Source: Rhodocyclales bacterium
GTDB lineage: Bacteria > Pseudomonadota > Gammaproteobacteria > Burkholderiales > Rhodocyclaceae
Assembly (NCBI GenBank): GCA_016215645.1
Contig: JACRIX010000052.1
Coordinates: forward strand, 1 to 64,000
Length of the DNA: 64,000 nucleotides
Direction of reading: 5' to 3'
Shown here one piece after another: positions 1 to 8,686 of the stretch. The notes beneath the pieces were generated by a model, which saw only the letters and a program-made list of their open reading frames with translations, made no database searches and was not told the DNA's origin. The number at the start of each line of letters is the position of its first letter. Position 1 is the first letter of the stretch. The translations under genes were made by a program, and so were the position numbers.

Positions 1-2
1 CC

Positions 3-998
3 GACGCCATCAACACCCAGTCCTCGGGCGCCGGCACGCTCAACGCCACGGCCGGCAGCGGCGGCATCTTCCTCGACGAAGCCGACGCCGCGATCATCGG
101 CACGGTGACCACCACGGGCGCGGGCAACATCAAGATGAGCGGTGGTGGTTCATTGTCGCTGGGTGCGATCACGACGGGTGCGGGTGGTTACCTGGACGTA
201 ACCGCCGGTGGCGCGATCAGCCAAACCGGACTCCTGACTATCGGAGGGAATTTGTGGGTGAAGTCGACCGGAGGCAGTATTACCCTGAATGGATTCACGA
301 ACCTTCTTGGCGGCACGGTTTCACTAACTGCTCCGCTTTCAAACGGAGTCTCTGGGGCGGGTAGTGAAGTTTTGATTCGGGCGAATTCGATACGCATTGG
401 CCTGGTCAGGCCGTCAGATTCGTCCACTACTGATTCGGGAATTACGGCGGCCCGGGTGACGATTGAGGCGCCGAGTGGCGGCGCTACCATTCTTGCTGAC
501 GGCACGCAGGGCCTGATTACAGCTGATCAACCAAACGGCACGACGCCAGCGCTGACAATCATTGCAGATGGTGTTATCGGAAATCCGGCAACAGCTAGTC
601 CAACCACCGAAGGTTTGTGGGTACTAACAAGCGGTCTGGTTAAAGTTGTGGCCGATACCTTAGGGGCTGGGACAATTATGTTATTCGGCGACAATGCGGT
701 TCAACCGAAGTACGAATTCTCCGGCGATCCAACCAAGCGCTCGGTCAAGTACAACGGTGTTGAGGCGACAAACGCCCAATTGACCGGTGCCTTGGACGCG
801 GCCTACCTTGATATTCGAAACATGACGACTGAAATCCGTGAATCCGGCTTTGCAAAGGAGAACGCCAGCAAGGTTCTCAGGCGCGGAGTGGTTACTTCGG
901 CCGGCCCCGGCCAGCCCGCTGTGGATGACAGTACCGGCATGGCTGGCGCCGAGGAGTGCGAAGGCGGATTTGCGAACGAGAGCCTTACTTGCCAATAG
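3..998 (+). CDS. C-terminal part of a large TPS exoprotein (filamentous haemagglutinin-like)
   Basis: The frame is open from the window edge, so this is the last ~331 residues of a larger protein. The first ~90 residues are glycine/threonine/alanine-rich beta-helix type repeats (GAGNIKMSGGGSLSLGAI, then GAGGYLDVTAGGAISQTG), typical of secreted TpsA adhesins. The end is different: two cysteines 11 residues apart lie 13 and 2 residues from the C-terminus (ECEGGFANESLTCQ). In Haemophilus HMW1 a similar terminal disulfide loop anchors the exoprotein to its TpsB pore, so surface retention is a reasonable inference. OmpA-like and FecR-like genes follow on the same strand. Base composition is less GC-rich than in the housekeeping genes downstream. 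The N-terminal secretion domain lies outside the window. Confidence 0.8.
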   Translation, partial: DAINTQSSGAGTLNATAGSGGIFLDEADAAIIGTVTTTGAGNIKMSGGGSLSLGAITTGAGGYLDVTAGGAISQTGLLTIGGNLWVKSTGGSITLNGFTNLLGGTVSLTAPLSNGVSGAGSEVLIRANSIRIGLVRPSDSSTTDSGITAARVTIEAPSGGATILADGTQGLITADQPNGTTPALTIIADGVIGNPATASPTTEGLWVLTSGLVKVVADTLGAGTIMLFGDNAVQPKYEFSGDPTKRSVKYNGVEATNAQLTGALDAAYLDIRNMTTEIRESGFAKENASKVLRRGVVTSAGPGQPAVDDSTGMAGAEECEGGFANESLTCQ

Positions 999-1148
999 GA
1001 CGGTTTTGTACTATTGAGTTAATTGGAACCAGTGGGTTTGGGGCATTTCGTACGCGGACTGTGACTTTTGTCGTTGACCGGGTTTGGCCCGGAAGGTATG
1101 TTTCGATCTGAAATGATTTGATGTCACGTTTTATAGTGGAGGTTCGCA

Positions 1149-1709
1149 ATGTTCAATAGAAAACTCATCGTTGTCGCAATGGTACTCGCGGGGACCTTCG
1201 GAACGGCATTCGCTGCTGACGAGGAAGCACGGCAGACTATTTCGATCAACAGCCCCAATCCCAAGGTCGAGGACATCGAAGGCGCTTTGTTCCCGAAGGA
1301 AGTTGTTGCGCTAAAGGATGAATGTGCGCAAATGGAAAAGATCGGATTGCGCTGCCAGAGCGTAATTCCGAAGTCCTCGCTGGATACGATCCAGATCACA
1401 TTTGCCCGTGGCTCTGCATTGCTTACCGAAGAAGGCAAGGGTTTCCTTAGGTCGGTCGGTGCCGCTTTGCAACGCAAGGCGGGAGTCTGGAAATCGCTGG
1501 TTGTTGAAGGACACACGGATTCCACAGGAAGCGATTCTGCCAATCGTCGCCTTTCGCAACAACGCGCCGATTCGGTAAAGGGCTTTCTGCAGGCAGAGTT
1601 CGGTCTTAGCAACATCGAAACGGCTGGCCGCTCCAGTGACAGGTTGCGCGATACGGATAATCCGTCCAGCGGCTTGAATCGCCGCGTTGAATTTGTCCCG
1701 AACTGGTGA
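1149..1709 (+). CDS. OmpA-family peptidoglycan-binding protein
   Basis: 186 aa with an N-terminal signal peptide (MFNRKLIVVAMVLAGTFG, cleavage probably after AFA). The C-terminal half is an OmpA-like domain: FARGSALLTEEGKGFL, VVEGHTDSTGS, then NRRLSQQRADSVKGFL and a final LNRRVEF. This fold binds peptidoglycan from the periplasm or outer membrane. There is no beta-barrel, so it is a soluble or periplasmic OmpA-C type protein. A good ribosome-binding site (GGAGG) lies 7 bases before the ATG. It sits between the exoprotein end and a FecR-like gene, with its stop 5 bases before the next start, so it is probably co-transcribed with both and may help hold the exoprotein system at the envelope (inference). 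Confidence 0.85.
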   Translation: MFNRKLIVVAMVLAGTFGTAFAADEEARQTISINSPNPKVEDIEGALFPKEVVALKDECAQMEKIGLRCQSVIPKSSLDTIQITFARGSALLTEEGKGFLRSVGAALQRKAGVWKSLVVEGHTDSTGSDSANRRLSQQRADSVKGFLQAEFGLSNIETAGRSSDRLRDTDNPSSGLNRRVEFVPNW

Positions 1710-1714
1710 TAATC

Positions 1715-2362
1715 ATGAAAAACAATAGCTTGAAGCTGGTTTTCGCTTTCATCACGGCGCTTGTTGGTGGTGTTGCGCTCGCACAGGATGCGGGTGATGT
1801 CGGGCTGGTGAATTCGCTGCAGGGCGATGTCAACTATCAGGGCAAGGAAGGGCCGGCGCGCAAAGCCCAGCCTTATATGCGTCTGCGCCATGGAGACAAG
1901 GTCACGCTTGCCGCCGGTGCCGCAATTCGCATCAGCTATACCACGGCGAATCGCCAGGAGTCCTGGTCCGGCCCAAGCAGCTTTGTTGCCACTTCTGGAG
2001 GTGGCGAGTTGCTCAAGGGCAGCAAGCCCGAGATTGTGCAGATGCCGGCTGCGGTTCCCCAAAAGCTGGCTCGCGTATCCGAGTTGATGAATACGTCACG
2101 GGTGGGCGGCTTGGTGGTGCGTTCTGTCAAGGCTCAGTCGGCATCGAGCAAGGAAGAGGTTGCAGAAGCGGTTGCCGCCTATGAATCGATGCGTGCCAAG
2201 GCAGCACCCAACGATGTGACTCCCGAGTTGTTCCTCTACTCTGTGTTCCAGGAAAACGGCATGGTCGACGATTTGAAGATCGTTGCCAAGGAGATGATGT
2301 CACGTCAGCCTGACAACCCCGAAATTCGCCAGTTGGCACAGGCGGCATTGAACGCTCGCTAA
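1715..2362 (+). CDS. Exported FecR-like domain protein
   Basis: 215 aa. A signal peptide (MKNNSLKLVFAFITALVGG, then VALAQ) precedes a short beta-rich domain with the pattern VNSLQGDVNYQG, RLRHGDKVTLAAGAAIRISY and GGGELLKGSKPEI, which resembles the FecR periplasmic domain. The last ~80 residues are helical (KEEVAEAVAAYESM and on) and could form a small TPR-like unit. The ATG at 1715 is preferred to an upstream GTG at 1706 because the signal peptide begins there. A strong hairpin terminator follows at 2384. No sigma-factor or TonB receptor is adjacent, so a classical FecIR role is unlikely. The precise function is unknown. Confidence 0.65.
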   Translation: MKNNSLKLVFAFITALVGGVALAQDAGDVGLVNSLQGDVNYQGKEGPARKAQPYMRLRHGDKVTLAAGAAIRISYTTANRQESWSGPSSFVATSGGGELLKGSKPEIVQMPAAVPQKLARVSELMNTSRVGGLVVRSVKAQSASSKEEVAEAVAAYESMRAKAAPNDVTPELFLYSVFQENGMVDDLKIVAKEMMSRQPDNPEIRQLAQAALNAR

Positions 2363-2383
2363 GGATCGGCAAACGTAAATTGG

Positions 2384-2422
2384 TCGGCCGCAACGGGTAA
2401 CCGTTGCGGCCGATGTCTTTTC
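2384..2422 (+). terminator. Intrinsic terminator after the exoprotein-OmpA-FecR-like genes
   Basis: A perfect 13-bp stem (TCGGCCGCAACGG paired with CCGTTGCGGCCGA) with a GTAA loop is followed by TGTCTTTTC. It lies 21 bases after the stop of the FecR-like gene, so it most likely ends that transcript and separates it from ftsK. Confidence 0.75.
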
Positions 2423-2538
2423 AAGGTCGGAAAAGCGCGGCTACAGACCGGTTTTTCGCCTCATGGCGTTGTAGCGCGGGGACCATAATCGGCAGAATCC
2501 GTTATTGCGATCCTGCACCCAATGGGCCGATCGACACC

Positions 2539-4848
2539 ATGACTGCTGCCAGCATGACAGAAGACTCTCCTGTGCCACTTCCCGAGAAAATTGCCTCGCT
2601 GGTCCATGAGGCCCACTGGCTGCTTGTCGGCATGCTCGGAATCTACTTGTCCCTGATTCTCTGGGGCTACGAGCGTATGGACCCGGGCTGGTCGCATGCG
2701 GCAACGCTGGACCGTATTGTCAATCCGGGAGGGCGTTTCGGCGCCTGGCTCAGTGATCTGCTGCTTTACCTGTTCGGGCTTTCGGCCTGGTGGTTGGCGC
2801 TATTGCCCTTGTTCCTGCTTGCCTGGGGTTACCACCGACTGAGCCACATTTTTGGCGGTGATCGGCGCTCGTTGGCTATTGCGCTCATCGGCTTTGTTGT
2901 GCTGTTGCTGGCAAGCACCGGCATCGAGGCCATGCGTTTCTGGAGCCTGAAACTGGCGTTGCCCCTGGCTCCCGGCGGCATGCTGGGCAATGAGGTGGGC
3001 CGGTTGACCGCCGCGTTTCTCGGCTATACCGGGGGAACCCTGATCCTCATCGTCTTCGCCATGATCGGTTTCAGCTTATTTACCGGCGCGTCGTGGATCG
3101 CAATCGCCGAGAAGGCGGGCGTTCTGCTCGAAGGGGCCTATGTTGGTTCGCGCAGTCTTTGGGAAGCCTGGCAGGATCGTCGTTACGGCAAGGCAATCGC
3201 CGAGCAGCGCGAGGAGGTTGTGGAGACCGAAAGGCGAAAAGCGGAGGAAAGCCCCTTGCCGCCGCTGCGCATCGAACCGGTCGAACTGGTCGTCCCGGTG
3301 GCACCGAAGGCCGTAGCCCGAGCCGAAAAGGAGCGTCAGCAGGCGTTGTTCTTCGATGCACCCGGCGGCGCACTCCCACCACTGCACCTGCTGGCTGAAG
3401 CAGCACACAACCCCGAGGATCTGCCCGCTGCGCAGACGCTGGAGTTCACTTCGCGCCTGATCGAACGCAAGCTTGCCGATTTCAATGTCGAGGCCAAGGT
3501 GCTGAGCGCCCATCCCGGGCCGGTGGTAACCCGCTATGAGATCGAACCTGCCGTCGGCGTCAAGGGCAGTCAGATCGTCGGTCTTGCCAAGGATCTGTCA
3601 CGCGCCCTGTCACTGGTCTCGATTCGTGTCGTCGAGACCGTTCCGGGAAAGTCCTGCATGGCACTGGAACTGCCCAACCCGAAGCGACAGATCGTGCGCC
3701 TATCCGAGATCATCGGCTCGCAGGCCTACCACGGCATGCATTCGCCGCTGTCGGTGGCGTTGGGCAAGGACATCGGCGGCCAGCCCGTCGTCGCCGACCT
3801 TGGCAAGATGCCGCACCTGCTGGTGGCGGGCACCACCGGCTCGGGCAAGTCGGTGGGGGTCAATGCGATGATTTTGTCATTGATCTACAAGTCCGAGCCC
3901 AAGGACGTGCGCATGATCATGGTCGACCCCAAGATGCTGGAGCTGTCGATCTACGAAGGCATTCCGCATCTGCTGGCGCCGGTGGTCACCGACATGACCA
4001 AGGCCGCCAACGCGCTGAACTGGTGCGTCGGCGAAATGGAGCGGCGCTACAAACTGATGTCGGCCCTGGGCGTACGCAACATCTCCGGCCTCAATGGCAA
4101 GATCAACGACGCGCGGAAGGCCGGCGAGCCGATCACCAATCCCTTCACGCTGACGCCCGAGAATCCCGAGGTCATCGAGACCATGCCCTACATTGTCGTC
4201 GTCATCGACGAACTCGCCGACCTGATGATGGTGGTGGGCAAGAAGGTCGAGGAACTGATTGCGCGCCTGGCGCAAAAGGCGCGCGCCTCGGGCATTCACC
4301 TGCTCCTGGCGACACAGCGGCCCAGCGTCGATGTCATCACCGGCCTGATCAAGGCCAACATCCCGACGCGCATTGCCTTCCAGGTCTCGTCGAAGATCGA
4401 TTCGCGCACCATCCTAGACCAGATGGGCGCCGAGGCGCTGCTGGGGCAGGGTGACATGCTCTACCTTGCGCCAGGCACCGGCCTGCCGGTGCGCGTGCAT
4501 GGCGCCTTCGTTGCGGACGATGAGGTGCATCACGTCGTCGATCATCTGAAGAAGGTCGGTCCGCCGGACTACATTGAAGGCCTGCTCGACGGCCCGGTTG
4601 GTGAAGAGGCAGAAGTCGGCGCCGGCGACACGGCGAGCGGCGACGCCGAGGCCGATCCGATGTACGACCAGGCCGTCGAGATTGTCCTGAAGACGCGCAG
4701 GCCGTCGATTTCCCTGGTGCAGCGCCACCTGCGCATCGGTTACAACCGCGCCGCACGGCTGATCGAGGCCATGGAGAAGGCCGGCCTGGTCACGCCGATG
4801 AATGGCGCCGGCGGTCGCGAGGTGATCGCGCCGAGCCGCGCGGAGTAG
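2539..4848 (+). CDS. ftsK: DNA translocase FtsK
   Basis: 769 aa if translation starts at the ATG at 2539; the frame is open further upstream but carries no membrane or family features there. FtsK is a septal, membrane-anchored hexameric motor that pumps chromosomal DNA and activates XerCD at dif. Four hydrophobic segments lie in the first ~190 residues. A short acidic/proline linker leads to the motor, with Walker A GTTGSGKS at residues 431-438 and Walker [14 protein letters not shown] winged-helix gamma domain ([20 protein letters not shown]) sits near residues 715-735. The linker between motor and gamma contains [11 protein letters not shown], whose DNA resembles the dispersed repeat described elsewhere in this window. 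The gene converges on the minus-strand TPS pair. Confidence 0.95.
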   Translation: MTAASMTEDSPVPLPEKIASLVHEAHWLLVGMLGIYLSLILWGYERMDPGWSHAATLDRIVNPGGRFGAWLSDLLLYLFGLSAWWLALLPLFLLAWGYHRLSHIFGGDRRSLAIALIGFVVLLLASTGIEAMRFWSLKLALPLAPGGMLGNEVGRLTAAFLGYTGGTLILIVFAMIGFSLFTGASWIAIAEKAGVLLEGAYVGSRSLWEAWQDRRYGKAIAEQREEVVETERRKAEESPLPPLRIEPVELVVPVAPKAVARAEKERQQALFFDAPGGALPPLHLLAEAAHNPEDLPAAQTLEFTSRLIERKLADFNVEAKVLSAHPGPVVTRYEIEPAVGVKGSQIVGLAKDLSRALSLVSIRVVETVPGKSCMALELPNPKRQIVRLSEIIGSQAYHGMHSPLSVALGKDIGGQPVVADLGKMPHLLVAGTTGSGKSVGVNAMILSLIYKSEPKDVRMIMVDPKMLELSIYEGIPHLLAPVVTDMTKAANALNWCVGEMERRYKLMSALGVRNISGLNGKINDARKAGEPITNPFTLTPENPEVIETMPYIVVVIDELADLMMVVGKKVEELIARLAQKARASGIHLLLATQRPSVDVITGLIKANIPTRIAFQVSSKIDSRTILDQMGAEALLGQGDMLYLAPGTGLPVRVHGAFVADDEVHHVVDHLKKVGPPDYIEGLLDGPVGEEAEVGAGDTASGDAEADPMYDQAVEIVLKTRRPSISLVQRHLRIGYNRAARLIEAMEKAGLVTPMNGAGGREVIAPSRAE
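4609..4636 (-). repeat. Candidate dispersed-repeat copy inside ftsK
   Basis: The reverse complement reads TCGCCGTGTCGCCGGCGCC followed by GACTTCTG, close to the short form of the repeat at 20313 (TCGCCGTGTCGTCAGCGCC then GACTTTTG). It lies in the linker between the motor and gamma domains, where an insertion would be tolerated. The match is short and could be chance at this GC content. Confidence 0.35.
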
Positions 4849-4900
4849 CCGTGGTTAGCTGAACCGCTGTTGTCGCCGCGGTTCGAAATCTCGGGGAAAA

Positions 4901-6067
4901 TCAGCGCAGCGAAATCGGCGCCGCGTCAACCAGCGAAAGGCGGACCGTCACCGTGCCGTCTACCAGCCCGGAGGTGCCGCGCGGTAGCGATGGCGCGACC
5001 GGCCTTGCGGCGGGCGGCGGAGGTGGCGCGGGCGCGGCCACAGGATTCGGCGTTCGGATCGATGCCGACGCGAGCTTCATGCTGCCTACGGGTACGGCGG
5101 TGCCGGGGCCGACGATGGTTCCGGCTGGATTGACGAGAAAGACTTTTCCATTCGACGTCAGGTGTCCGAGAATTGTCGCAGGATCAGCACCGGTCACCCG
5201 GTTCAGTACTATCGAACTTGCACTCGATTGCTGGAAATGTGTAGTTTGGCCGGCGGCAATGTTGAAGCTATTCCAGTTGATGATTGCGCCATTGCTGTTG
5301 GTGACGGTCAAACCGGTCGTCCCGGAGACGAAGCTAACTGAGCCGGCTGCCACGACACCTGGGTGCGGCAGCAGGGCTATGCCTCCACCGGACAAACTCA
5401 AGTTGCCGCCTGACCCGGCTCCGGATACGGTTATCGTTCCGGTTCCCGGGAGGAGTGGCGGCGTTACCGGAACGATTGGAGGCGGTGGCGGCTCGACGAC
5501 GCTCACCTGGTCGAGAATGATCGACCCACTGTCGACTTGCAGAACGCCGGTTACCTCGAGTCTGTCTGCGCTATGCCTAAGATCATCCATTGCGTCGATG
5601 CGTCCGTCCATGCGAATCGTTGAACCGGACGGCGGCGGATCGAAGCGGATGTTGCCACCGAGAAAATCGGCATTCGAGATGTTGCCGGTGCTCAGATAGA
5701 CGCTGCTGCCGCTGAAGCTGCCGGCAGGGCCGACGAAGATGCCGCTCGGATTGACGAGGAAGATCTGGCCGTTCGAGGTGACCGATCCATGGATAGTGGA
5801 TATGTCGGCTCCGAGGACGCGATTCAGGGTGGCCGAACTGCTCGACGGCTGGTTGAAAATCACCGAATTGCCTGCGCCGACATTGAACGTGTTGTAGTTA
5901 ATGACGGTCCGCTGGCTTCCGGTATTCACCGTCATCGAATTCGCCGTGTTTGCGAATGTCGCGGAGCCGGCAACCACATTGGCGCCGGTCGGCAAGCCCG
6001 CCTGCGCCCAGGCGCCCGCAGGGACGGCAATCGCAAAAAGCGTGCGCAGTACGGAAACCGGTTTCAC
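4901..6067 (-). CDS. Small TPS exoprotein with two tandem haemagglutination-activity domains
   Basis: 388 aa with a GTG start and GGAAGA upstream; the signal peptide ends near GAWAQA. Two copies of the TPS secretion domain are visible. The first spans about residues 25-135 (INYNTFNVGAGNSVIFNQ, LNRVLGADIS, IFLVNPSGIFVGP). The second spans about residues 230-340 (INWNSFNIAAGQTTHFQQ, LNRVTGADPA, VFLVNPAGTIVGP). They are joined by a proline linker near residues 190-205, and a second proline-rich stretch precedes a ~30-residue tail. There is no long beta-helix passenger, which is unusual because TpsA proteins usually carry one TPS domain and exceed 1000 residues. The TpsB gene lies 46 bases upstream in the same direction, so they form an operon and presumably a transporter-substrate pair. 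Confidence 0.85.
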   Translation of the reverse strand: MKPVSVLRTLFAIAVPAGAWAQAGLPTGANVVAGSATFANTANSMTVNTGSQRTVINYNTFNVGAGNSVIFNQPSSSSATLNRVLGADISTIHGSVTSNGQIFLVNPSGIFVGPAGSFSGSSVYLSTGNISNADFLGGNIRFDPPPSGSTIRMDGRIDAMDDLRHSADRLEVTGVLQVDSGSIILDQVSVVEPPPPPIVPVTPPLLPGTGTITVSGAGSGGNLSLSGGGIALLPHPGVVAAGSVSFVSGTTGLTVTNSNGAIINWNSFNIAAGQTTHFQQSSASSIVLNRVTGADPATILGHLTSNGKVFLVNPAGTIVGPGTAVPVGSMKLASASIRTPNPVAAPAPPPPPAARPVAPSLPRGTSGLVDGTVTVRLSLVDAAPISLR

Positions 6068-6113
6068 TTGGCTGTCTTCCTATCGATATGGCCATGATCT
6101 TAGCATGGACATA

Positions 6114-7787
6114 TCAGAAATCAAGTTGCATGGAGAGCCAGGCCCGCCACCTGGCATCGCGCCCGTCGCCGTCCGTTCCGGCACTGTTGCGCCCAGCATT
6201 GCCGCCGAGCTGGCGGGCCGCGTCGAGGCTGATGCGAAGGCGTTCGGGCAAGCGCCAGCTCAGGCCGGCACCCAGTCCCGACAGCTCATAACGATTGCGC
6301 TGATTGGTCCAGGGCTTGGTGTTGCGCTGGATGCCGCCGCCATCGAGAAACACGCGCGTTTCAAAAGCGTCGTCGAACTGATGGCGCCACTCCATTGTCG
6401 CCAGCCAGCCGCCGTCGCCAAGCGCTTCAGCCGTCGGATAGGCGCGCACTCCGTCGTATCCGCCGAGCGCGAACTGCTGGGTCGAGTCAAGATTGCGGTC
6501 GGCTATCTGGCCGTTGGTGCGCAGGATGAAATTGTTTCTCCCGGCGGTCATCTCATGCCCCAGGCGCCAGCGCAGGCGCCAAAATCCGCCATGAATCCGG
6601 CTCGAAGCGGCGTCGGCTGCCAGGTCCCCCGCATTGCGCGAAAGGTCGGCATCGCCCCGTTCTACGTCGAGTCCGAGACGGGTGATGCCGGCGTTGTTCC
6701 GCGAGACGCCATCCAGCCGCAAAAGTGCCGCATCGATGCGGCGATTCTGCAGATTGCCGAAGATCGAATTGTCATGATAGAAGGTTCGCTGCAGGGAGTA
6801 TTCGGCCTTGAGCGCCAAGGGTTGGCCGCGCAACAGCGTTTGCCTCAGGGAAGCCTGCCAGCGATCGAATTGCCCCCGCAGTTCGAGGGCGGCGCCGGCG
6901 CGGCGGGCACGGAACCTCGCCGTGGTCGCCTGTAGGCTGGCGCGCATGCCGGAATCGCCGAGCGGCAGGCTGAGCAAGGGGGCGAGCAGAGAACTGCCTG
7001 CGGATTGTTCCACGTCGATCGCAAGGCGCTCGGCAAGTCCCAGGACATTGTCGATGCGCACATCCAGCCCCAGTCGGTCCTGGCCGATTTCGCGCACCCC
7101 GTGGTTGTCGGCAAAGAACCGGCCGGCAAGAACTGGCCTGTCCGACAGATGTACCGTGATATCCACATCCGCGGCCTGCGCGCCGCGGTCCAATCCGATG
7201 GCCGCCGCGATCCCCGGTTGGGAGTTGAGTACCTCGATACCGCTTTCAAGCCTGGCCAGCGGCAGCGGAGAGCCGACGGCCAGCCCGTCGGTGAGAAAGC
7301 GTTCAACGAGCCCTTCCCGGATGCGAGTGTCGGCCGGGTATTCGACTCGCACTTTGCCGACACGCAATTCCTCGACCGCGACTTCGGCCACGCCTTCAGC
7401 CGCGATCACGGCGGCGATGCGCACGCGTGCCATCATGCCGCGGCGCAGGTAGGCGGTGGCGACCGTTTGTGCGACCGAAAGCAAGTCCTTGGCGGTAAGC
7501 TGGCGGCCGATGTAGCCGGCCAATTCTTCCGCGAGAACTTCCTTGGCGATCAGGTGGGTTCCGCTGAAGCGAAAGCCCTTGAGTTCGATCCTGAAGTCAC
7601 CCGGCACAGGTGTGGCGAGCTGGCCCGGATCGGCCAGCGGCCGACTGGATTTTGGCGCCGGCTCCGGTCTTTCCCGGTTTTCGAATTGCCGTTGCGAAGA
7701 TTGAGCGAATGCGCCGGAAGCTGCGGCAAGTAGAAGACATATCGGCAATAGGTGGTGCATTGGCTTGTTTGCCAGGTGAAAAAACAT
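6114..7787 (-). CDS. TpsB outer-membrane transporter (ShlB/FhaC/HecB family)
   Basis: 557 aa including a signal peptide that best fits MHHLLPICLLLAAASGAFAQ, so the true start may be the ATG at 7760 rather than 7787. After a short linker come two POTRA-type domains (residues ~60-210; FRIELKGFRFSGTHLIA and VRVEYPADTRIREGLV) and a C-terminal 16-strand barrel. The barrel region contains the family-type strand FALGGYDGVRAYPTAEALG and ends in a terminal aromatic (LSMQLDF), typical of BAM substrates. Such proteins recognise the TPS domain of an exoprotein in the periplasm and pass it through the outer membrane. It is first in an operon with the tandem-TPS exoprotein and could also serve the large exoprotein ending at 998 (inference). 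Confidence 0.9.
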   Translation of the reverse strand: MFFHLANKPMHHLLPICLLLAAASGAFAQSSQRQFENRERPEPAPKSSRPLADPGQLATPVPGDFRIELKGFRFSGTHLIAKEVLAEELAGYIGRQLTAKDLLSVAQTVATAYLRRGMMARVRIAAVIAAEGVAEVAVEELRVGKVRVEYPADTRIREGLVERFLTDGLAVGSPLPLARLESGIEVLNSQPGIAAAIGLDRGAQAADVDITVHLSDRPVLAGRFFADNHGVREIGQDRLGLDVRIDNVLGLAERLAIDVEQSAGSSLLAPLLSLPLGDSGMRASLQATTARFRARRAGAALELRGQFDRWQASLRQTLLRGQPLALKAEYSLQRTFYHDNSIFGNLQNRRIDAALLRLDGVSRNNAGITRLGLDVERGDADLSRNAGDLAADAASSRIHGGFWRLRWRLGHEMTAGRNNFILRTNGQIADRNLDSTQQFALGGYDGVRAYPTAEALGDGGWLATMEWRHQFDDAFETRVFLDGGGIQRNTKPWTNQRNRYELSGLGAGLSWRLPERLRISLDAARQLGGNAGRNSAGTDGDGRDARWRAWLSMQLDF

Positions 7788-8058
7788 GCATTGCGATTGG
7801 GAAGCAAAGTCGTCAGGCGTTCGGCATGATACTTAATACCTCCGACTCGCGCTATACCATTGTCACCTGACCGGAGAAGCTCCCTCCGGTGCCAAGTTCA
7901 GTAGAAAGCGGAACGATTCGGATTGTTGCTACGCTATCTGCCGGGGTGCCGCAGGGGATTAGCTTGTATCATCTTCAACTGCGCGAGAACGCGTTCCGAC
8001 CGACTAATCAATCGGTACGAGGTTTACCTTGAAGCAGCCTACGCCGACGCGACATCCA

Positions 8059-8676
8059 ATGAAAAATTTCGCAACCATAGGTTTCTGCGCCATCACGATG
8101 ACTCTCAGTGGAGGCGTCCATGCCACCGGCCTCGACCAGCTCAAAACCTTCCTCGACACCAATCGCAGTGCCCGTGGCATCTTTACGCAGACGGTGCTGA
8201 CCAAGTCGGGCAGGAAGCCGCAGCAATCGGCCGGCATCTTTGCCCTGCAGCGTCCAGGCAAGTTTCGCTGGTCCTATGAGTCGCCCTACAAGGCATTGCT
8301 GGTCAGCGATGGAGCCAAGCTCTGGAGCTACGACCCGGACCTCAACCAGGTGGCGGTGAAGAAGCTGGGTGCCGCCTTCGGCGCGAGTCCGGCGGCGCTA
8401 TTGGCGGGGCAGGATCTGGACAAGCATTTTGAACTCAAGGAAGGCGCCACCGCCGATGGCGTCGACTATGTCGAGGCGCGGCCGAAGGGTGGCGACACCA
8501 GCTTTGAGCGCGTCAGGATCGGCTTCGCCGCCAACCGCCCGGTGAGCATGGATATCCACGACAGCTTCGGTCAGATCACCCATTTGCGCTTTACCCAGTT
8601 CGAGGCCAATCCGGTTCTGCCGGCGACCCTGTTCCGCTTTACCGCACCGGCCGGAGCCGACGTTGTTGGCGAGTGA
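8059..8676 (+). CDS. lolA: Outer-membrane lipoprotein carrier LolA
   Basis: 205 aa from the ATG at 8059; upstream in-frame TTG/GTG starts would add residues before the signal peptide (MKNFATIGFCAITMTLSGG, then VHA). LolA receives lipoproteins from LolCDE at the inner membrane and hands them to LolB. Family features are visible: LDTNRSARGIFTQTVL, IFALQRPGKFRWSYESPY, LLVSDGAKLWSYDPDLNQV, and a C-terminal FEANPVLPATLFRFTAP. The 271 bases upstream (7788-8058) hold no gene; a small ACCGGAG/CTCCGGT hairpin at about 7871-7892 was the only structure seen there. rarA begins 10 bases after the stop, so the two are likely co-transcribed. Confidence 0.93.
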   Translation: MKNFATIGFCAITMTLSGGVHATGLDQLKTFLDTNRSARGIFTQTVLTKSGRKPQQSAGIFALQRPGKFRWSYESPYKALLVSDGAKLWSYDPDLNQVAVKKLGAAFGASPAALLAGQDLDKHFELKEGATADGVDYVEARPKGGDTSFERVRIGFAANRPVSMDIHDSFGQITHLRFTQFEANPVLPATLFRFTAPAGADVVGE

Positions 8677-8686
8677 CCTGTTCTCC

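Noticed and set aside
1077-1092. CCGGG/CCCGG hairpin after the large exoprotein gene
   Set aside because: Five base pairs without a T-tract; the OmpA-like gene probably reads through from the exoprotein.
4861-4886. GAACCGC/GCGGTTC hairpin between ftsK and the small exoprotein gene
   Set aside because: The stem is short, the loop is 10 bases and no T-tract follows on either strand, so it is not called a terminator.
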